From contig CAMLPN010000002.1 in NCBI GenBank assembly GCA_946481965.1, positions 51,654 to 115,653 of the forward strand: a stretch of 64,000 bases of DNA, read 5' to 3'. Within the stretch, counting starts at the first letter, position 1. Every line of letters begins with the position of its first letter. The notes under the pieces are model-generated. The model was not told where the DNA came from. It saw only the letters and a program-made list of their open reading frames with translations, and searched no databases. This document shows, in pieces, positions 1-9,904 of the stretch. Position numbers and translations under genes: made by a program. The DNA is from an uncultured Neisseriaceae bacterium (GTDB lineage Bacteria > Pseudomonadota > Gammaproteobacteria > Burkholderiales > Neisseriaceae).

Positions 1-21
1 ATATATACAAATTTTATTATC

Positions 22-444
22 ATGGAAGGAAAAACAAATATGAAAAAAATCCTTTTTTTATTATTGCTTCCAATAACCTGTTTCGCACAAAATGAAATAA
101 GTCATTTGGGGGAAAGTGGTACTCGGAGAATTAGTTCAGTCATAAATCACGGAGCTGGTTCATATCGGATAAATAGAGATCTAAAACAGGATTCAGATCG
201 TTATGGTAGTTATTTAAATCTTAATGCTGATGGTACTTTCACTTCATGAAGCTCGATGTCATGTGGTAACGATTGTTTTTATTGTTCGCACAGTACCTTT
301 AAAAAAGTTGATGAAACATATATACGATTACAAATCAATTAATATTCATATTCACAATCGGAACCTTGCTCAAGTGGAGGAATATCAGATACAAAACCAC
401 GATATTTGTGTATTTTTGAAATTAAATCCTCTGAATGGAGCTGA
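22..444 (+). pseudogene. Remnant of a small secreted protein gene (signal-peptide N-terminus, interrupted by two in-frame stops)
   Basis: ORF 22-249 starts MEGKTNMKKILFLLLLPITCFAQ (signal peptide). The same frame continues after TGA (247-249) as SSMSCGNDCFYCSHSTFKKVDETYIRLQIN, TAA (340-342), then YSYSQSEPCSSGGISDTKPRYLCIFEIKSSEWS to TGA (442-444). Confidence 0.55.
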
Positions 445-447
445 GAG

Positions 448-680
448 GTTTAGCTTAATTCGGCATACATTTGTTTGAGTTTACGATTTTCAGCTTTCAG
501 CTGTTTTAACCACTTGATATCCGAAGATTGTAAACCGCCATATTTATCCCGCTATCAATAAAAGTTAGAGACTGCCATGCCATATTTAAAGTAAAGCTCT
601 TTGATAGGGATGCAGGCTTCAGTTTCCTTTAAAATAGATACAATTTGATGTTCTGAAAAATTTCCATATTGAAATTCTCC
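448..680 (-). mobile_element. Degenerate IS3-family transposase OrfA fragment
   Basis: Minus-strand translation reads ..FSEHQIVSILKETEACIPIKELYFKYGMAVSNFY**RDKYGGLQSSDIKWLKQLKAENRKLKQMYAELS, which resembles IS3 OrfA HTH plus leucine-zipper (xFYxWRxKYGGL..D.KRLKxLExENRKLKxxxA). Two adjacent in-frame stops, no OrfB nearby. Confidence 0.8.
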
Positions 681-785
681 TTAAAAATATCATAGAGAAT
701 TTTTTACTTTCTTGTTGTACAATTTTAGCAGATAGTTACATCGTGTATATATCAAAAAAATCACGAAATTTTTATAATCAAAGTC

Positions 786-3700
786 TTAAGTGAAAAAATA
801 AAAATCCTCTCCCACTAAAACATCATTTTCCAAATAATAAATCCCCGAAATATTCAGTCTCTTTTCTGTTGATTTTCTTGAATGATACATGGCAGTTTTT
901 TCTGACAGCACAGTCCAAATTACTCTGCAACCAGTCTTTTCTTGCAGTATTTCCAGATAATCCTTCCTAATTAATAAATTTGTTTCTTTATTGTTGCTAT
1001 AAAGAGATTCATCATATATAACCACCTCCCCATTATCGTTGACCCAAGAACCTGCAAATTGGTCGTTTTTAAGGTTTAAAGTTTCATGTAACAACTGAGT
1101 GGGAGCGGAAATATGATAAGACATATCATGATTTTTAATACCTTCTGAAATATGCCGTTCTGAGCATAAATAAACTTTTCCTATTATAGTTTTTTTTCTT
1201 ATGCCTCTATAAAATTCAATTTCTTGCCAGTCTGTACTACCATAATAATTACTCTCATAGATTTTTAATAATGGTGACCAGTAATATTCTAGATTAAAAA
1301 TATTGTTATAGCGCTGTACAGGCTCTGGCATTCGATTATCCATAAAATTTTTATTTTTTAGCTTTTTAACAACATTTTTAAAAACCTGCTCTTTCACAAG
1401 ATAGGCATTAACCGTGTACCACATAGATTGATATTCAGATAAAATATCTTCTTTCCCCAATTTTTTTTCTGGTCTGAACGCAATATGTCTATCTAATGAA
1501 AACCATTCATTGTTTTGATAAGAATTTAAAATTAATGACTTTGAGTTAATTAAATTAGCTGTAGATACAGCCCAGGATTCAAGATCGTTTCCCCAGTCAT
1601 TGTAAGTAGGTCTTTCTATTTCTCTAATATCAGACTTATTTGGCGAAATAAAACTTGGGTCAATATCCCTAAAAGATGGTTCAATAGAACCGTTATACCA
1701 TATTTGCTTTTTATCATCATTCCACCTAGTAGCAGGGTCTGTCATTTTTGTATGGTCAGATAATCTTGCAACTACTTCATACATAGCAAGCCATTGATAT
1801 TTTTTACCAATTCTTTCTATGGTATTGAGGAAACGAGAGTCAGAATACTGCTGTTGGTCAAATTTTCCATGTTTTTGAGCATCATAACCATATTTTTCAA
1901 AAATCAATTCAACAGCATAATTACTTAATTTATCAACATCAATATTTTTCCAATCATATAAATGTGATTGAAATGTATAACGTCCAAAATCACCATACCA
2001 ACCTACACCACGGCCGTATTCGGTTGTCATTGATGATAATATTGTATTTTGTTCCAAATAAAAATCAGGACTAGATTCATTTTCATATTCAATTTTATAT
2101 TTTTTATCAATTTCTTCATTAGTTGGTAAAATTACGGGTATTGGTGTACTTTTATATGGCGGTCGTATTCTTTCCAACGTCTTTAAGTCGCACTCTATTA
2201 GTTTATGGATATGAGAATATTCAATAATATTTCTAGCGAAATCCCTAACTAAAACATTAGGATAAACCTCTGATTGTAAGAATAAATCCTCAATTAAGAA
2301 GTAACACAATTTATCAATACCTTGATAATAAGATGATGAAAGCAATGCTCCATATGAAGCTGACAATACTCGTTCAAAAATATAAGGGTCATCAATGACG
2401 ATAAAGTGTTTAATTAGTTTCTCTGCAACATCAAGATTGTTTTGTAATAGTCTTGCCAATGCAATTGTAGCGTTATCTCTTAGTTGAATATAAGTGCTTG
2501 ATAAAATCCAACTAATTGCAATTGCTATTAGCAATCTACTGTTATGGGATAAACTCTCTGAAAATCCTTTTTGCTTTGCCCACTCTATTAAATCCATTAG
2601 CGCAGGGAAGGAATTATATTTATTTTCACTAATCACTGTAGTCCAATATGAATCTCTAATAGCTAAACTGCTTTTTGATAGGCAGCGATAAAGTTGATTT
2701 GCATTTAATGGGTGATTTTCTTTTCCCGCAACCTGATATTGCATATCAATAAATTTTTTTAATAAAGAATCATTTCTAAATATATTTTTATAAATAAATC
2801 TCTTACATTTAGCTAAACTAAAATTCTTATTATTTCTCCAATATAAGCTGTCAATAAACGCATCTCCTAGCAAATGATTATTAAATCTATCATTTTCACT
2901 AAAAATTTCAAAAAATTCAAAATTACTTCTTAAAGGTAACAATATAGATAAAAACCCTAGAACACCTTGAGATATAGTCTTACCACTATATGTTATTGTG
3001 TCATTGTCTATTTTTAAAAGATTTTTGAAATTATTAATATCTTCAATATTACTAATAATGACTTGAGCAGAAAAGTAATCATTAAATTTCTCATAAGAGA
3101 AAGTTAGAACCTCTTCCCCTCTAATCTGATAAGACATGAGTAAATTTTCTGAAATTAATTCCTGTAAAAATAAATTCTCATTGATATTTGTGAAATTTAG
3201 AGAAGCTAAAACATTTAATGCCTCTTCATATTTAATACTAGAAGAATTTGTATGAAAAATAGTTTCAGCAATTTTTAGTAGATATTTCTCAACATACTTT
3301 AATGATTTTCTATATTCAAATTTTTCTGAAACTTTTTCATTAATAACATCAATATATTTTTTAAAAATTTTATCAATATCAATGTCATCATATATTGAGC
3401 TAGATGTACTTTTTCTATATTCGCAATAAATTTTAAGAAATAATGGGTTTTTAAATTCATCTAACATCAGTGGTTCAGTTGGAAATGCTAATTGATAGTA
3501 GTCAAAAAAAGATTGAATAGCTTGATAAATATTGGTCTCAAAACCTTTATGCATTACTACATTAAGATAATTTTCGGCTATATCCGAATTTAAATTGGTT
3601 AAGATATTATCTTTATATTCACTTCTAATTGATAAAATAAGTGCTACCCACGGATATTTTTTAAACTTTTCAATAAAACCTGCTAATGTATCTTTCCACA

Positions 3701-4934
3701 ACTTTTGACCTTGTCCTTCATTTAAAGCATCAATAATAACAGGAACTCGTTCTTTCTGTATCTGTCCAATTGTATTTAATGCACCTAAGAATTCAGCTTC
3801 ATTACACTTCAATCTTAATTCATCTTGCAAAATTTGAGTCCAAGGATTGATCTGTGTCGTTAATCTTTGACCCAATATAAAAATACAAGGCTTATGTTGT
3901 AAAATTAAATGATTGGCAAAATCTCCCAATAAATGCGACTTACCTATACCGGCATCTCCATAAATAACCAAATATGGATAATCAATCAGATTGAATTGAG
4001 TACTTTTTAATTTATTGGATAGCTTTTCTAATTGATATATTTCAGAGCTAAACTGTTCCATTTCAATTTGGTTAGTTTGGTTAGTATTTAATAATTCAAT
4101 AAATTTATTTAAATTAGTGAAAATATGATTTCTTATTTCTTTTGGATTGACACAATCAGATATATACTTCCAATATTGATGAACATATTGAATTAAATCA
4201 TTAATAACCTCTTCCAACCTTACATTATTTTTAGTAAATTTTCCTTTAAAATTTTCCAATAACTTAAATAATGCATTAATTTCATTAAAAACATTATTTC
4301 TGGATAATTCGTTATAAATTATTGAGTTGAATAAAATAGCAATATCATCTATTTTTACATTGAATTCTTTACTGTATCTAGCACCCAAATTTTTTATTGA
4401 ACCATTGACGTGCTCTTGAAACCACATTTCAGAAAAGAATTCTTTATCAAACCAGTATTTAAGAATGCCGCTATTTTCTGGTTTCATTAATTTGTTGTTT
4501 AACTCAAAAGCTCCCCAGTATTCAATATCAATATTTATTTCTTGATTTAGAGCGAAATTTTTGCATTCATCAACAAATTCATTCCATCTATCTTGAAGAT
4601 ATCTTTTACCTTTAATTCTAGGATCTTGTTTGTCAATAGGACAGCAGACAATATATTTAATTAATCTAGGATGTGTTTTTAAAGCAGTTTGAAATGATTC
4701 TTTTATTTGTTTAAATTGCGGGTCTTGAATATCAAAGAAATATTTTGCCTGCCAACCAATTTCGTCACCATTCTCTAATACTAAATAGGCTTCAACACCA
4801 CCATCAGGTGCATCTATCCGTGTAAAATATCCTTTTTTTCTATTTTCACTAGATGCTAATTGACAAACTATCTCCTCAAAAGCTGTACGTTGAGACTGTT
4901 GGTAACTTTTTATTTGATGCCAGTTAATATCCAC
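786..4934 (-). CDS. Avs-like STAND/NACHT NTPase with N-terminal PD-(D/E)xK nuclease-like domain; candidate anti-phage protein
   Basis: 1382 aa, GTG start. N-terminal D-x(n)-E..GWQAKYFF motif, Walker A GDAGIGKSHL, Walker B-like RVPVIIDALNEG, LILSIRSEY; long C-terminal region of unclear type. Confidence 0.75.
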   Translation of the reverse strand: MDINWHQIKSYQQSQRTAFEEIVCQLASSENRKKGYFTRIDAPDGGVEAYLVLENGDEIGWQAKYFFDIQDPQFKQIKESFQTALKTHPRLIKYIVCCPIDKQDPRIKGKRYLQDRWNEFVDECKNFALNQEINIDIEYWGAFELNNKLMKPENSGILKYWFDKEFFSEMWFQEHVNGSIKNLGARYSKEFNVKIDDIAILFNSIIYNELSRNNVFNEINALFKLLENFKGKFTKNNVRLEEVINDLIQYVHQYWKYISDCVNPKEIRNHIFTNLNKFIELLNTNQTNQIEMEQFSSEIYQLEKLSNKLKSTQFNLIDYPYLVIYGDAGIGKSHLLGDFANHLILQHKPCIFILGQRLTTQINPWTQILQDELRLKCNEAEFLGALNTIGQIQKERVPVIIDALNEGQGQKLWKDTLAGFIEKFKKYPWVALILSIRSEYKDNILTNLNSDIAENYLNVVMHKGFETNIYQAIQSFFDYYQLAFPTEPLMLDEFKNPLFLKIYCEYRKSTSSSIYDDIDIDKIFKKYIDVINEKVSEKFEYRKSLKYVEKYLLKIAETIFHTNSSSIKYEEALNVLASLNFTNINENLFLQELISENLLMSYQIRGEEVLTFSYEKFNDYFSAQVIISNIEDINNFKNLLKIDNDTITYSGKTISQGVLGFLSILLPLRSNFEFFEIFSENDRFNNHLLGDAFIDSLYWRNNKNFSLAKCKRFIYKNIFRNDSLLKKFIDMQYQVAGKENHPLNANQLYRCLSKSSLAIRDSYWTTVISENKYNSFPALMDLIEWAKQKGFSESLSHNSRLLIAIAISWILSSTYIQLRDNATIALARLLQNNLDVAEKLIKHFIVIDDPYIFERVLSASYGALLSSSYYQGIDKLCYFLIEDLFLQSEVYPNVLVRDFARNIIEYSHIHKLIECDLKTLERIRPPYKSTPIPVILPTNEEIDKKYKIEYENESSPDFYLEQNTILSSMTTEYGRGVGWYGDFGRYTFQSHLYDWKNIDVDKLSNYAVELIFEKYGYDAQKHGKFDQQQYSDSRFLNTIERIGKKYQWLAMYEVVARLSDHTKMTDPATRWNDDKKQIWYNGSIEPSFRDIDPSFISPNKSDIREIERPTYNDWGNDLESWAVSTANLINSKSLILNSYQNNEWFSLDRHIAFRPEKKLGKEDILSEYQSMWYTVNAYLVKEQVFKNVVKKLKNKNFMDNRMPEPVQRYNNIFNLEYYWSPLLKIYESNYYGSTDWQEIEFYRGIRKKTIIGKVYLCSERHISEGIKNHDMSYHISAPTQLLHETLNLKNDQFAGSWVNDNGEVVIYDESLYSNNKETNLLIRKDYLEILQEKTGCRVIWTVLSEKTAMYHSRKSTEKRLNISGIYYLENDVLVGEDFYFFT

Positions 4935-5881
4935 TATAAAACCTGTTTAAATTGAAGATTTAAATTGATTTTGGGGCTGTTACAGACTATTCAACTCCAA
5001 TATTTTATTATTTCTCAATCTGGCTAAAAGCTTTTAAGTTCTTATCCTATCCTTCTCCTTTACCACCAAATGCCTCATTAATGCTACGCTTTCATACTCG
5101 TTATGGAGCCTGCTGCGCTCCTATAATATCGCTATTGCTTTATCAACAAAGTCTTTTCAGTACACATCAGGTAAATGCCATTATATATTCATCAATAGAA
5201 CCACTAGATTATAAAGTCCCCCGTCTCTATCGCTTAGCTTACGCTTGCAGATTGATAATCAATTACAGAGGGATTGGCACTCATGAAGTACACAGCCTTT
5301 ATGGGGAATTTTTAATATGCCCTTAATGTGAGGTCTAAATAAGACATAAGTCATGATTTGCACCATATCCAAAATTGTAACGGCAATCGATTTGTCCAAA
5401 TCGCTGTTTACGCTGAACATGGTTCCAATATAGCGGATACGTTGGTACAGCGTACATTCGTCCATAAAAAGACGTGGTAGTCTAGTGCGGTTATATGCTG
5501 TCGCCAATCATAGGTATCAACCATAAGATAAATTAAATGCCATAAGAGCTGCGTTCGTTGTCAATAGCGGTTTGTCACAAGGCTTGGTAGTTAATATTTT
5601 GTCTTCTCATGGTGTTCAGAAAGCAATATAAACTATTGAAGTAGTCGAAATTCTTGATGAGCCAAAAACGTAGCGCAGTATACGTTTGATTTATCCATCC
5701 AACGAATTTCTTCACAATTGCAAATGATCGAAATCTGCAAAATTTTTGCGGATTTCGACCGCTGTTCTTTAAAACTACGCTAATTCAGGATCTGTCGGAA
5801 TAATCCGAGTTGGGTTGATTTAGCCGTATACGTATACGTAATAGTAGTGCGTTTAGATATGGGCAGTATCAATTGCTGTCT

Positions 5882-6379
5882 TCACTTAGGTAAAGGTATA
5901 AGTTGATATTTACTTTTACCCGTTAAAAGTTGGTTAAATTTATCTAAAAACTCTGCTACATCTTTATTTTTACGCTCTGGAATGTCCAAATTAAAACTCT
6001 GACAGTTGATATAATGAGAATTAGTACAAAAACGAATTTTATACCCCGATCGATCAAACTCTGACACATGATACCGATTGTCTTCCGTTAAAAATATTTT
6101 TGGGATTGAATCAAAAAAATCATTAATACCAGTGTACATACTAATTGCTTCAACGTCTTCGCACCGAGTAACATTATTTTTTTTAGCACAAATTTTCTTG
6201 TATTTAGTAATATCTTTAGGTGTAATGCTAAAAAGTAATATTGAGTTAGGCTCTTCAGGTATTGATTGATAGATATTAAATTCAGCATAATCAGGATGGA
6301 GATAGATCATTTTTGCATCAGCAATAAAACCTATATTTAAAAGAAAAAATAACCAACTCCAAAAAAATTTTATTTTCAT
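5882..6379 (-). CDS. Small secreted hypothetical protein, 165 aa
   Basis: ORF with N-terminal hydrophobic signal sequence MKIKFFWSWLFFLLNIGFIADA and four Cys in the predicted mature part. A decayed partial copy lies about 1.3 kb away. Confidence 0.6.
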   Translation of the reverse strand: MKIKFFWSWLFFLLNIGFIADAKMIYLHPDYAEFNIYQSIPEEPNSILLFSITPKDITKYKKICAKKNNVTRCEDVEAISMYTGINDFFDSIPKIFLTEDNRYHVSEFDRSGYKIRFCTNSHYINCQSFNLDIPERKNKDVAEFLDKFNQLLTGKSKYQLIPLPK

Positions 6380-7193
6380 TATCGCTCCTTAATCTATTAA
6401 TTCAATTTCAGGATTTTGTAGCTTATAGTCGCTTATGTCTCCATCATACATTCGCTAATTTATTTTATCCAGAAATATATTTATTTTACATCATAATAGC
6501 TCTTACCAGCATAAGTATTCAATATGATATTATATTGGGCATCAGCAAAACAACTTTCTATTTTATATGCTGTAAAATTATTATGTTATCTGGGATCAAC
6601 AAAATCTAAGCCGGATAAAAATAGAGTTGTGGAGTGTTAATGAAGTTGTATTTATCTTGGTACTGAAATTTTCACTTTGTGCCCAACAATGAAATTTGCC
6701 ATGCTTTAAAGAGCAGCTTTTGACAGGATATCTTGTTACCAAAACAGCAGTCATTGTATAAAACAGCATTGTCAGAAAAAATCAATTAATTCATATACTT
6801 TATGACAACGAGCATTAACGAAACAAATTTTTAATTTTTGCACTACTCGTTTAAGGTAGAGGAATATAGCTTGATTTTCTTAAATAGGTTTCTGGTACAA
6901 ATTTAAAAATATCATCAGGATCCTAGATATGGTTCTTAAGGACGATCCAAAACCAATTTATACTAAAGTCAGTACAAATTGTGTGTGTAAGAATGATTGA
7001 GTTGGCAGATATTTTAATCAATGATGAGCGTTCGGATAAAACTTAATGACCATATTTACGATCCTCAATAGTGATGAAATATTCTGATGACTTGGTATTT
7101 AAGCCTTTGTCGTAAAGCTCAATAATAGTCATATCAACAACAGTAAAATAGGTTTTAATGTTTATGTTATTTGCTTTATTTTTCCATTATTAA

Positions 7194-7335
7194 AGGTTTA
7201 AATTGATATTTACTTTTACCTGTTAAAAGTTGGTTAAATTTATCTAAAAACTCTGCTACATCTTTAATCTTTACGATCTGGAATGTTCGGATCAAACCAA
7301 TAATAATTGTTAAGAGAATTAGCACCATAACGACC
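7194..7335 (-). pseudogene. Decayed partial duplicate of the 3' end of the 5882-6379 gene
   Basis: Nucleotide match to about 5892-6032 (TTGATATTTACTTTTACCYGTTAAAAGTTGGTTAAATTTATCTAAAAACTCTGCTACATCTTTA...). Encodes RYGANSLNNYYWFDPNIPDRKD, comparable to RFCTNSHYINCQSFNLDIPERKN. A 1-nt length difference shifts the frame. Confidence 0.8.
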
Positions 7336-7956
7336 TATATAGTCCTAAACATTATGCATTCTTTATGAAATTTGCATATAATTAAAACAATCGATGATTA
7401 AAAATAGATTTTAAAATAAAGTATTTTTATATTAGATTAAATGGTCTACTGAGTCCCATTGATGCTGTTTTTTTTAACCAAACAATTAAATTTCCATTTT
7501 TACCACTAGACCATATTATTTCTCTGATCGTATTGTCTCTGCTATTAATTTCTTTTTCTGTAAATATATTTTAGACTAATTCTGAATTCAGTAATGAAGT
7601 CATCTGTTTTCTCAATAAACATTTATATCAGTAATGCTATTCCAGAAAACTGGATGAATTCAATAAAACCATATGAAATAATTAAATATTCAGATTAAAT
7701 ATATCTTTGAAAAATAGAGATTTTTAAAATATGAATGTCGTCTATTAAAGCTGCCTAAAAACTCAGTCTATTGATAAATCAGGCTGTGGTTTGTTTGGTT
7801 AATCTGAGTAATGAGATTCTAAGCTAATAATGAGAAATCAAAAAAAATTGGTTAATATCATGTCAGATCAAATGGGCTTATTATTCTTTAAAATAGTCGT
7901 TTTAAACGTTGCTATTTTATACCGGTCTGCTAAAATAACACATATGGAACTGCGCA

Positions 7957-7993
7957 AGCCGCCAAACACTGGTCGGCTTGCTTTTTGTTTTAA
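7957..7993 (+). terminator. Rho-independent-type terminator upstream of greA (no intact + strand gene before it)
   Basis: GCAAGCCG-ccaaacactggt-CGGCTTGC followed by TTTTTGTTTT; about 50 nt before the greA ATG. Confidence 0.75.
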
Positions 7994-8040
7994 TGCGAAT
8001 ACCGTTGTTGCACTTAACTGCGGTATCTTGGAGAAATACG

Positions 8041-8517
8041 ATGCAAAAAATTCCGTTGACCGTAATTGGTGCCGATTTGCTAAAACAGGAGCTGCAACAA
8101 CTCAAAAGCGTGGCTCGTCCTGCTGTGATTGAAGCAATTGCTGAAGCACGTTCGCATGGCGATCTGTCGGAAAATGCAGAATATGAAGCAGCAAAAGAAA
8201 AACAGGGCTTTATTGAGGGTCGTATTGCTGAAATTGAGCATAAACTTTCACTGGCACACATTATTGACCCAAAAGAAACTAATGCTGATGGTAAGGTAGT
8301 TTTTGGGGCTACTGTGAAAATGCAAGATCTGGAGACAGAAGAAGTGGTTAGTTACCAGATTGTTGGTGAAGATGAAGCGGATATCAAACAAGCAAAAATC
8401 TTTGTTGGTTCGCCCATTGCACGGGCATTGATTGGTAAAGAAGAAGGTGATGTAGCGGAAGTGCAAGCACCGGGTGGGGTGCGCGAATATGAAATTCTTG
8501 AAGTATTTTATATTTAA
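8041..8517 (+). CDS. greA: Transcription elongation factor GreA
   Basis: 158 aa from ATG 8041, [22 protein letters not shown]...[27 protein letters not shown]; typical GreA. Confidence 0.95.
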   Translation: MQKIPLTVIGADLLKQELQQLKSVARPAVIEAIAEARSHGDLSENAEYEAAKEKQGFIEGRIAEIEHKLSLAHIIDPKETNADGKVVFGATVKMQDLETEEVVSYQIVGEDEADIKQAKIFVGSPIARALIGKEEGDVAEVQAPGGVREYEILEVFYI

Positions 8518-8578
8518 ACTGTCTGCTTATAAAAAATGTTTACTGTTTTGCACTAATTTTGTCGGATGAAAATACGCA

Positions 8579-8607
8579 AGCGATTCATAAATGAATCGCT
8601 TTTGTTT
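8579..8607. terminator. Hairpin terminator between convergent greA and yhbY
   Basis: AGCGATTCAT-aa-ATGAATCGCT followed by TTTGTTTATT. Confidence 0.7.
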
Positions 8608-8896
8608 ATTCTGCTGATTCTGCTTTGGGGCGGAATAATACCAGTTGTTTACCAATGTGCTGAATTAATTCGGCGTCTGTCGCTTTACATAATTCTTCCG
8701 CGATTGCAATGCGCGCAGCGCGATCGTCACCAGCTACTTGCACTTTAATCAGTTCATGAGCATCAAGATTACGGTTGGTTTCGGTGATGACTTCGGTAGT
8801 CAGTCCGTGCTGACCAATCAGTACTACTGCATGTAATTGATGGGCACGTGCTTTTAATGCCTTTTTTTCTTTACTGTTTAATTTATTTGTTGCCAT
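8606..8896 (-). CDS. yhbY: YhbY family RNA-binding protein
   Basis: 96 aa, LNSKEKKALKARAHQLHAVVLIGQHGLTTEVI...ELIKVQVAGDDRAARIAIAEELCKATDAELIQHIGKQLVLFRP; CRM domain. Confidence 0.92.
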   Translation of the reverse strand: MATNKLNSKEKKALKARAHQLHAVVLIGQHGLTTEVITETNRNLDAHELIKVQVAGDDRAARIAIAEELCKATDAELIQHIGKQLVLFRPKAESAE

Positions 8897-9177
8897 TTTA
8901 CTTTCCGGATTGATTATGATCTGATTAATTGTTATTCAGATTAGATTCGTAGGTAAACTATTTTAAATGAGACAGATATTTTTTTATAGAGAGTCTATTT
9001 ATCTTTCTTGAAAAGAAAAATTTAAAATCAGTATGGTTAATAATGTATTGTGTTATTTTAATTAAAATAGTGAATTATAAAATAATTAAGTACATTTCAT
9101 TTGTGTGATATTTGTTTATTGTTGATAATCATTTTAGTAAGTGAAATTTAGTCACTTTTCTATAAGTTATAATAATT

Positions 9178-9510
9178 ATGAAATTACCGCAGATTTTATA
9201 TTTTGTCATACTAGGGGATCTGGATACCTTTATTTTCAGATTGGTTGCAGGGTTTTATTTAGCCATAATATTTATGGTTTTATTGTCATATGTAGACACA
9301 AGAAGTAGCATTAAAAACGACTCTTTTTCCTTTTTGAGTTGCAGTATTTCAGCCTGATTGTACTACTACCCAAGGTAAGATATGACACGGATAAGAATTT
9401 TGAATCTGAAAATACATCGTTTCTAGCCAAATTTTCCAGTGGGAAAAATAAATCATCAGATGATATTTATTCCTTTAGTTATAGTGTTCTTAAAAAGAAT
9501 TATAGATGCA
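9178..9510 (+). pseudogene. Possible frameshifted small membrane protein gene
   Basis: ATG 9178: MKLPQILYFVILGDLDTFIFRLVAGFYLAIIFMVLLSYVDTRSSIKNDSFSFLSCSISA* (stop 9355-9357), followed in another frame by LLPKVRYDTDKNFESENTSFLAKFSSGKNKSSDDIYSFSYSVLKKNYRCN*. Confidence 0.3.
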
Positions 9511-9904
9511 ATTAATTGAAATTATTGAAAAGGATGTTGATAGAGGTACATGGGCAATATATGTTGCTACGGTCAATGCTATTATGCCTTAAGTACTTGA
9601 GTTAAAGCCTTAAATCCTATGGTGGGAATTTCCGGTCTGATAGTCTTTATTTTTATACAGCTAATGAAACAATTTATCAGATATTTGCGCTGGAGTTTTA
9701 TTGTGTCAATCTATTCAGATACACAAAATGATTACACAAAAAAAATGTGGAATAAAACCTCAGGTGCATGTTTGATTCATTGCTGAGTATAGCTGATGGA
9801 TAAAACTATTTATGCAGATGAATTTATCTTTTAAATAAGGGGTAATGCTGTATTCTGTCGCAATTTCACGCTACAATAGGGCGGGTTTTTCAAGAATTTG
9901 CGTC

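Noticed and set aside
2494-2691. 65-aa + strand ORF inside the STAND gene
   Set aside because: Fully antisense to a long, motif-supported CDS; treated as a chance ORF.
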